Position numbers and translations under genes: made by a program. The notes beneath the pieces are model-generated. The model was not told the DNA's origin, did not search any database, and worked only from the letters and a program-made list of their open reading frames with translations. Shown one piece after another: positions 57,773-64,000 of a stretch of 64,000 bases of DNA; the stretch's first letter is position 1; the number at the start of each line of letters is the position of its first letter. The stretch is taken from contig CP136064.1 of assembly GCA_032622095.1 (NCBI GenBank), forward strand, positions 173,360,310 to 173,424,309, written 5' to 3'. This DNA comes from Siphonodentalium dalli (lineage: Eukaryota; Mollusca; Scaphopoda; Gadilida; Siphonodentaliidae).

Positions 57773-58383
57773 TTCAAAGCCCAGCATTACCCATAAATTA
57801 TCACGGAAATATGTTTCTAATCAGACCACACAGCCCAATAATACATTGTGGTGTTTTAAACAGCTGATATATCTACAGTGCCCTTCATTTGAAAAGCTTT
57901 GGGTAATATTTTCTCACCATTTTCTGCCTCTGGGGCCCTTAATGGGATTGGGGGGGGGGGGGGTCATCAGGTCATAAATCATCTGCCCACTAGTGTGATT
58001 AGGTAGATTTCTTGCTTAGTGCGTTGGGCTGTCAGCAGTTAATTTGCATTTCTAAAACTGAAGTGGCATGCATTAATATTTGCACTTAAGCATAACTAAT
58101 TTGCAATGGAATAGATAAATTGAACTTAAGTGCAACCAAGTGCAATCTTTCTGCATTTAAGTGCAATCATGTTTGCTGTACTTAAGTGCTACTTTGCTAT
58201 TCCTAAGTGCAAATGAGTTATGCGGCATGTTATTTGGAAATTTGCACTTCATGCAAATTCAGATTTATATTAATGCATTTTCCATTCAAATAAAGTGACA
58301 GCCCATAGCATTATAGCATTAAGTCTACCCACACTAGTGTAGTTTTCATCTGTTTTCCATCCTCAGGTCCAGTCCAGCACGAT
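57773..58383 (+). promoter_or_regulatory. Motif cluster upstream of the endonuclease ORF, copy 1
   Basis: From 58070 to 58220 there are about seven TTAAGTGCAA-like motifs on both strands (GCACTTAAGCA, GAACTTAAGTGCAACC, CATTTAAGTGCAATC, TACTTAAGTGCTAC, CCTAAGTGCAAATG). A long G run lies at ~57947. Just before the ORF, TTTTCCATCCTCAG resembles a splice acceptor. A role as transposase-binding or promoter repeats is inference. Confidence 0.45.
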
Positions 58384-58794
58384 ATGGCTCGTTCTTCCAG
58401 ACAGTGCGATCTGTTTCTAACGGAGCTGAGCACTGATGAGAGGCAGAGATTCAGGAATCATCTTGACAAATGTAGCAAGGACAGTGGTCGGTGCAGGGTA
58501 TATGTTGGTACACCCAATGCAGATGGGTACTGCACATACAATTTAACATACATTGATAAATCTAATGAAATGAAGCAAAGTAGAAAATTTTAGTTCATCG
58601 TCTTGCATATTATTTGCTCCATCAACAACATCTTCTTGAAAAATATCATATTTCGCACCTCTGTCACAAGAAGACATGTATACGGGTGGATCATCTCAGC
58701 ATGGAGCCAGGAGGAGTTAATTCAAAACGTCAGATTTGCAGAGGGAATGGTGAATGTTTGCACCACAGGGGGTATGCTGATTGCCTTTTGTGAT
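58384..58794 (+). pseudogene. His-Me finger endonuclease ORF, frameshifted copy
   Basis: Near-identical to the intact ORF at 63474-63884. A single missing G (AGAAAATTTTAG here, AGAAAAGTTTTAG there) at about 58587 causes a stop after 69 codons and separates the N-terminal half from the catalytic and zinc-binding half. Two further differences change codons (Asp to Glu in MDPGG, Ser to Leu in GECSHH). It is inactive as read here, unless the missing base is a sequencing error in a short homopolymer context. Confidence 0.75.
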
Positions 58795-58823
58795 TTAATG
58801 TAAAGATCAAACATTTGTCTTGC

Positions 58824-58934
58824 AATATTTCAACTCCAGCTATTCTTGCAGTACGCTCAATAACCACTGATGCCAGTACCCATTTAAAGAAGACAGGTGA
58901 CAAAATTGACCATTACCACTGTTATATACACAAA
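58824..58934 (+). pseudogene. Mutator-like transposase core fragment
   Basis: The frame reads NISTPAILAVRSITTDAST then KKTGDKIDHYHCYIHK. This matches residues 334-378 of the 635-residue transposase at 59786-61693, minus nine residues in the middle. It includes the second catalytic Asp (ITTDAST) and the CxxH motif. It lies on the + strand directly behind the endonuclease ORF. It is a remnant of a deleted transposase gene, or the start of an exon whose remainder is lost. Confidence 0.8.
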
Positions 58935-59785
58935 AATGAAAGTTATAAAGTTTTAGTTCATTTCCTCATATGTTAATTGGACCAGATGACAGTGTGATAC
59001 TCTACATTATAATTTGCTGGTACCTCTGCTATCAGATATGTGCATCTGAGTACGAACGAAACAAGTGAAATTCAACTCTACTGTTCCAGGATAAATGATG
59101 AGCGCAGGGGGTGGCGCGATTGTCTTTAGTCAGTTATAGGTGGGTAACAAGTTAAAATTTACTTCATGGTGATTCGATCTGTGAATGTTTTCTTGATAAT
59201 AAATCTATGCTTCTGTTTCAGCATCTGTTCAGCATATATAAATATAGACAGAACACAACACGCACCTTAAATCAAGACTCCTTTATCAATTGAGTTGCGG
59301 ATGGCACAAGGATATATTTTATATTTCGCGGGAGCATAGCTTGAGCAAAATATAACTTTGCACCATCCGCAACCGGTTTGATAAAAGATTTGAGATTATG
59401 ATACAAGTTGTGTTCTGTATTCATTCTACACCATTCAGTCAGATAAGTTCAATCAGTCCATGAATGTCACCTTCATTGTTACTAGTTACTATAGCTACCT
59501 TTATTGTAATTTAAGTCTGACAAATACCCAGTAGTTATCGGGGTAAGGGGGGGGGCGAACTAGAAGTTATGGGGGGGGGGTCACCGGAAGCAGATGATTG
59601 ACATAATGTACATCATCTTTCTTGGCAACAACATCAACAAGAACAGTTGCGGCTTGTATTCCACTGGAGGTATACACTAATATTTATTCAATGGCAGTGG
59701 GTGTGGAATAAATACATCACACTACCTATTTCTGTTGGTTTGAAATTAAGTTGAATTATAATTAAAGCAACATCAACTGCATACA
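58935..59785. other. Non-coding stretch with a hairpin and G runs
   Basis: Hairpin 59249-59417: CAGAACACAAC pairs with GTTGTGTTCTG and TTGCGGATGG with CCATCCGCAA, with an apex around CGCGGGAGCATAGCTTGAG. Two G runs lie at 59547 and 59572. The transposase stop codon follows at 59786 on the - strand. Confidence 0.7.
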
Positions 59786-61693
59786 TTATTGTGGATCAAT
59801 TGCATATGAGTGTCCGCATTTTGTAGCCGCTTCATTATTTGCGGTGTACAGAGATCCCTGCAAAACTTTCCTGTCATATTTAAGTTTTCGGGCAAAATAT
59901 CGTTTCTGCTTTGACTCAAATGTAGATTTTTGTGTCCGGTGATATTGCTGTCTTTGGTCTCTTTTCTTCATTTCAGCTTTTAATACATCGGTATTACTAC
60001 AGTTTAGCCCTATCTGTTTCGCAAGCATAACTGTAGATCTTCCTGTGCCAAAGGTAGCTGAATGAAGTGCCGAATGACACATGGCTGGGAAGTTCCTACT
60101 CCAGGTTGTATTTTTAGGTGCATACGTGAAGACTCGCTGATGCAGATTTTCATTTTTATTAGTTGAGAAGAGCTTGGACATCTTGGAAATAACTTCTGGT
60201 TTTACAATATCGTCTAATACTTTTGTCAGCTCCTTCTTTCCTTTTCCACTCAGTTTGAGATGCTGTCCATAAGGGAGGTGTTTCATGGTATATGATTTCA
60301 AATGAGCTATACAGACAAGAGATGAACGCCGACAGTTCTGGTGATTGTTGAAGAAGCAGGGGACAATATTTTTTATGGCCGCGACAGATTTTTCAATGAA
60401 TTTATCGCTGGAGGGGAAGGCTTTATGAATTCTTGTTAATTCTGTCTGGACGCGTCTTCTTGTGCATGATGATAGTTTTTCACTGTATATAGTTTTATCC
60501 ATTCCATTCAACTCTGTACATAATTTCATCTTCTTTACTTTCTTCTGTAATGTCCTCATCTTGTGTATATAACAGTGGTAATGGTTAATTTTGTAACCTG
60601 TCTTCTTTGAATGATCGGTAATGGCTTTCCCCATTTGGGTACTGGCATCAGTGGTTATTGAGCGCACTGTAAGAATAGCTGGAGTTGAAATATTTTTAAA
60701 GTGACATTGCAAAGATTTAGCTTCACTTGATGCTATTGAGTCTGTGGATAAATAGTTTTTTCTGCAGTCTGGATGTTCTTTTAGATCATGGCTGCATTTC
60801 CTTTTGGTGCATAGCTTATTAGATACATGCAAAGACAGTGGCAATTTCTTTGATGTCATATGTTCTGTTGCTATTGATACAGCCTGCGTCCCTGCCTCAT
60901 ACCCTGCTTGCACCCGGTTATTATAGGCTGTATCAATAGCAAGATCAACTTTCTCATCTGCATCAGCGAGTTTCAGTACATCTCCAATGAAGGATTGGTT
61001 CCCAGTCAGTGCTACCTTGTTCTCTTTTATTACTATGTCAGCCAATTCATTGAGCCTAGTGTGCAGCAAAGACTGAGATGGTGGCTGTATATTGAGGCAT
61101 GATAATATCATGTGCATATCGGACGGACCAGTTTTTGTTTTTAACATTGCAAGACACATTCGGTCATTCAAGCTACCTTTGGCAGGTCCACGTTTCCTAG
61201 TTATGGCTCTTACTTGCGAGGAAAGGGCGCGAACAGATCCTACGAAATCACAAAATCTACATTTGAGCGCAGCAGAAATACATAAACCCTGGCGCCTAAT
61301 AACTATCATCTTTGGACTCAGATTATCACAGGCACTTCCATGTTCAATATAGAATGTTCCATAAAGCTCATCCAGTATTTGAACATTAGCTATAATATTT
61401 TCTCCTTCAGAATAAGGTGTTGAATCTCTGTCAGTTGTCTCCTTCTCTCTTGGTCTCAATTTTGAAGGAACAACTGACTCTTGCATTAATAACTTGGCCT
61501 CAGAATAAATTCCTGGGTCTGGTCTGTGGATTGGTTCCATCCCAGCACTGACAACTGAACTACTGATAGTACTGTTTGACACAGCTTCATTCCTAGCAGA
61601 AACAATATAATTACATGCTGTCCCATAATATACATGTCCCTTTTGAAAACGACCTCCATTATCCTTCTTTCGCCCTCCTTTGTGTTTTCTCAT
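59786..61693 (-). CDS. Mutator-like DDE transposase, intact
   Basis: 635 codons without interruption, the longest ORF in the window by far. Residues ~1-170 are a basic N-terminal region with a possible zinc pair (KCRFC, 145-149). The core follows the Mutator-like transposase pattern: AIDTAYNNR with Asp254, then MTSKK-(10)-NKLC, a Cys/His cluster (C295, C300, H302, H307, C310), ITTDAST with Asp349, HYHCYIHK (the CxxH typical of MULE cores) and NKNENLHQRVFTYAPKNTTW with Glu515. I infer D254, D349 and E515 as the catalytic triad. The tail is basic. The product would bind element ends and carry out cut-and-paste transposition in the nucleus. It lies between two directly repeated TIR-tipped copies, in opposite orientation to their endonuclease ORFs. 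The ATG at 61691-61693 begins MRKHKGGRKK. Recent activity is likely because the frame is intact. Confidence 0.85.
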   Translation of the reverse strand: MRKHKGGRKKDNGGRFQKGHVYYGTACNYIVSARNEAVSNSTISSSVVSAGMEPIHRPDPGIYSEAKLLMQESVVPSKLRPREKETTDRDSTPYSEGENIIANVQILDELYGTFYIEHGSACDNLSPKMIVIRRQGLCISAALKCRFCDFVGSVRALSSQVRAITRKRGPAKGSLNDRMCLAMLKTKTGPSDMHMILSCLNIQPPSQSLLHTRLNELADIVIKENKVALTGNQSFIGDVLKLADADEKVDLAIDTAYNNRVQAGYEAGTQAVSIATEHMTSKKLPLSLHVSNKLCTKRKCSHDLKEHPDCRKNYLSTDSIASSEAKSLQCHFKNISTPAILTVRSITTDASTQMGKAITDHSKKTGYKINHYHCYIHKMRTLQKKVKKMKLCTELNGMDKTIYSEKLSSCTRRRVQTELTRIHKAFPSSDKFIEKSVAAIKNIVPCFFNNHQNCRRSSLVCIAHLKSYTMKHLPYGQHLKLSGKGKKELTKVLDDIVKPEVISKMSKLFSTNKNENLHQRVFTYAPKNTTWSRNFPAMCHSALHSATFGTGRSTVMLAKQIGLNCSNTDVLKAEMKKRDQRQQYHRTQKSTFESKQKRYFARKLKYDRKVLQGSLYTANNEAATKCGHSYAIDPQ

Positions 61694-62216
61694 TTTAAAT
61701 AATTGCTATCTGAGTTAAACAAAGTCTGTATATACTTAAATGATCTGATCCCAACAAAGAAAAACGTCACTGCCAGCCATGGCAACATATTGTTTCCTAA
61801 TTTGATGTCACATTAATGACTGTGAGGCTGTGGCAGGTGCCCCAGACCAACTTAAAGGCATTCAAACCCACATATATGAGGCATGCATGCATGTGCATAT
61901 GTGGTATCACCTAGCTTTGGGAAAAAGAAACATGTGTCAATGAGTATCTATTGTTTTGGTGCCATTTAAACTGATTATTGCATAGAACAACAAGGGAGTT
62001 TTGTTGCGACGTCGTGAATCTGATATTTAACGTCATACACCTTTAAATTGGGTTTAATTTTATTTTTTTCAGTAATATGCACCTTTAACTGGCTGGTTGT
62101 TCCTTAACACTAGTCATTGGTGACATAGGGTGTCATATATCATTTTAATCGGTATAACCCACAGAATAACATGGCATGGGAGTTGGCTTGATTTTATAAA
62201 ATTAGTTTTCTATTAA
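61694..62216. other. Upstream region of the transposase
   Basis: AT-rich sequence between the transposase start and the left tip of copy 2. It should contain the transposase promoter, but I see no definite TATA-initiator pair. TTAA directly precedes the copy 2 tip (62213-62216). Confidence 0.4.
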
Positions 62217-62864
62217 GGTGACACTCCACAGTTTCGAATGATCAGTAGGGGTAAATTTTTAATAAAATAGACTCAGTACTATTGAACACCATGCCTGTGG
62301 TATATATATTACTGATAGGTGAGTTATGGAATGTGGTAATTTTTGAGTGACTGTTATAGTTTTTCTAAAAATAGAAAAAAGTGGGCGTGGCTTCACCTAT
62401 ACAGTTCAACTGGGCTTTGCGCGAAACAGTGCCCATGAATATAAGAGTGTGTTTTTTTCATTATAAAAGTGTCGTCTGCATTCAGAATTAATTTTAAAAA
62501 GTTACAGTGGTGAGAAAGTTGGCAATTTTTGATATTTGATCGTAGAGACAGTGTTTTATCAAGATATATAGGTGTATTTACTGTAGATTTTCTTGTTTTC
62601 CAGTAAATTTGGGGCAAATTAGCCCAATTTTGGTCATTTTTTGCACGAAAAACAGTGTTTTTGCAATGAAGACCAAGGGGAATAACTCTTCACTCTAACA
62701 ATCATTTCTCATTTTTTATACAAAATTTGAAAGTCTTTAATGTGGCCATTCTAAGCATATATATATTGTTGGGACTATTTTTAACAATGATCAGAATAGT
62801 AACAACTGAAATAGCCTCAGGCGCAATTTTTAGAGATCGGGCCCAGAAACTGTGGAGTGTCACC
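62217..62864. mobile_element. 648-bp TIR-bounded block, copy 2
   Basis: Near-identical to 57125-57772, with the same 19-bp inverted ends. Left flanks differ (ATCACGTTA at copy 1, TTCTATTAA here), so the shared sequence starts exactly at the tip. The right side continues into the same motif cluster and endonuclease ORF. Confidence 0.85.
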
Positions 62865-63473
62865 TTCAAAGCCCAGCATTACCCATAAATTATCACAGAA
62901 ATATGTTTCTAATCAGACCACACAGCCCAATAATACATTGTGGTGTTTTAAACAGCTGATATATCTACAGTGCCCTTCATTTGAAAAGCTTTGGGTAATA
63001 TTTTCTCACCATTTTCTGCCTCTGGGGCCCTTAATGGGATTGGGGGGGGGGGGTCATCAGGTCATAAATCATCTGCCCACTAGTGTGATTAGGTAGATTT
63101 CTTGCTTAGTGCGTTGGGCTGTCAGCAGTTAATTTGCATTTCTAAAACTGAAGTGGCATGCATTAATATTTGCACTTAAGCATAACTAATTTGCAATGGA
63201 ATAGATAAATTGAACTTAAGTGCAACCAAGTGCAATCTTTCTGCATTTAAGTGCAATCATGTTTGCTGTACTTAAGTGCTACTTTGCTATTCCTAAGTGC
63301 AAATGAGTTATGCGGCATGTTATTTGGAAATTTGCACTTCATGCAAATTCAGATTTATATTAATGCATTTTCCATTCAAATAAAGTGACAGCCCATAGCA
63401 TTATAGCATTAAGTCTACCCACACTAGTGTAGTTTTCATCTGTTTTCCATCCTCAGGTCCAGTCCAGCACGAT
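62865..63473 (+). promoter_or_regulatory. Motif cluster upstream of the endonuclease ORF, copy 2
   Basis: Carries the same seven or so CTTAAGTGCAA-type motifs (63170-63310) and the pyrimidine-rich CATCCTCAG just before the ORF. The G run at 63041 is about three bases shorter than in copy 1. Confidence 0.45.
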
Positions 63474-63884
63474 ATGGCTCGTTCTTCCAGACAGTGCGAT
63501 CTGTTTCTAACGGAGCTGAGCACTGATGAGAGGCAGAGATTCAGGAATCATCTTGACAAATGTAGCAAGGACAGTGGTCGGTGCAGGGTATATGTTGGTA
63601 CACCCAATGCAGATGGGTACTGCACATACAATTTAACATACATTGATAAATCTAATGAAATGAAGCAAAGTAGAAAAGTTTTAGTTCATCGTCTTGCATA
63701 TTATTTGCTCCATCAACAACATCTTCTTGAAAAATATCATATTTCGCACCTCTGTCACAAGAAGACATGTATACGGGTGGATCATCTCAGCATGGATCCA
63801 GGAGGAGTTAATTCAAAACGTCAGATTTGCAGAGGGAATGGTGAATGTTCGCACCACAGGGGGTATGCTGATTGCCTTTTGTGA
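63474..63884 (+). CDS. His-Me finger (I-PpoI-type) endonuclease domain protein, intact
   Basis: 136 residues. The C-terminal two thirds show the zinc-bound ββα-metal fold pattern: HRLAYYLL, SHLCHKKTC, HL, GVNSKRQICRGNGECSHH, YADC. Taking His92 (in SHLCH) as general base and Asn113 as metal ligand, the spacing H-x-C-x4-C-x4-H and the 21-residue step from His to Asn equal those known for the I-PpoI homing endonuclease (His98, Cys100, Cys105, His110, Asn119). A second zinc site is formed by Cys119, Cys125, His127 or 128 and Cys134. It should cut DNA with a divalent metal. It lies inside a transposon-like repeat, ahead of a Mutator-like transposase fragment. Its target and role are unknown; the N-terminal 65 residues are unrecognised and may bind DNA. 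Confidence 0.75.
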   Translation: MARSSRQCDLFLTELSTDERQRFRNHLDKCSKDSGRCRVYVGTPNADGYCTYNLTYIDKSNEMKQSRKVLVHRLAYYLLHQQHLLEKYHISHLCHKKTCIRVDHLSMDPGGVNSKRQICRGNGECSHHRGYADCLL

Positions 63885-63914
63885 TTTAATGTAAAGATCA
63901 AACATTTGTCTTGC

Positions 63915-64000
63915 AATATTTCAACTCCAGCTATTCTTGCAGTACGCTCAATAACCACTGATGCCAGTACCCATTTAAAGAAGACAGGTGACAAAATTGA
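63915..64000 (+). pseudogene. Mutator-like transposase fragment, copy 2 (cut by window end)
   Basis: Same start as 58824 (NISTPAILAVRSITTDAST, then KKTGDKI), identical as far as the window goes. What follows would show whether this copy holds more of a transposase gene. Confidence 0.75.

Noticed and set aside
58603..58803. 66-codon ORF (also at 63694-63894)
   Set aside because: Shadow frame of the His-Me endonuclease ORF.
60908..61352. + strand ORFs of 64 and 86 codons
   Set aside because: Antisense shadows of the transposase gene.

Overview
The window looks like nuclear DNA from an invertebrate animal, most likely a lophotrochozoan and plausibly a marine mollusc. The signs are AT-rich sequence, exons joined by GT-AG introns, a tRNA-derived SINE with a target duplication, many short non-autonomous DNA transposons (MITEs), and a Mutator-like transposase of a type known from molluscs and other invertebrates. 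I did not identify the species. Nothing suggests a bacterium or a virus.

Only one stretch holds a credible host gene. On the + strand, three exons (37525-37775, 41561-41728, 44039-44554) join in phase and encode the C-terminal ~310 residues of a single-pass membrane protein: cadherin-like ectodomain, transmembrane helix and a ~115-residue cytoplasmic tail with a PPxY motif and a PDZ-type C-terminus. Its last exon, with downstream sequence, is tandemly duplicated (528-bp unit). Exons upstream of 37525 were not found with confidence. A possible small unrelated exon lies at 36420-36538.

Region by region: 1-9 kb holds TIR elements (596-993; 2712-3692 with a nested hAT-like insertion; 6499-6995), a 20-copy 27-bp minisatellite and an integrase-like gene fragment. 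9.5-13.9 kb is a 4.37-kb non-coding element with ~57-bp TIRs and a 5-bp target duplication, containing a near-perfect 525-bp palindrome. 14-31 kb is mostly MITEs, long hairpins, a 48-bp minisatellite, a recurring GGTAACGTAGGTATCG motif and an intact SINE. 31-36 kb contains a Harbinger-type MITE and a 1.5-kb TTAA (piggyBac-type) element nested in another element. 45-57 kb has a hairpin-ended element, a 122-bp satellite, MITEs and a LINE 3' fragment flanked by an unusually long (~340 bp) direct repeat.

The most notable region is 57-64 kb. Two near-identical, directly oriented copies, 5.09 kb apart, each begin exactly at a 19-bp terminal inverted repeat. Each carries (i) a 648-bp TIR-bounded block, (ii) a cluster of CTTAAGTGCAA motifs, (iii) an ORF for a His-Me finger endonuclease domain with I-PpoI-like spacing of catalytic and zinc residues (frameshifted in the first copy, intact in the second), and (iv) a small fragment of a Mutator-like transposase core. 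Between them, on the opposite strand, lies an intact 635-codon Mutator-like transposase. This is the best candidate here for an undescribed system: a transposon lineage pairing a Mutator-like DDE transposase with a homing-endonuclease-like nuclease.
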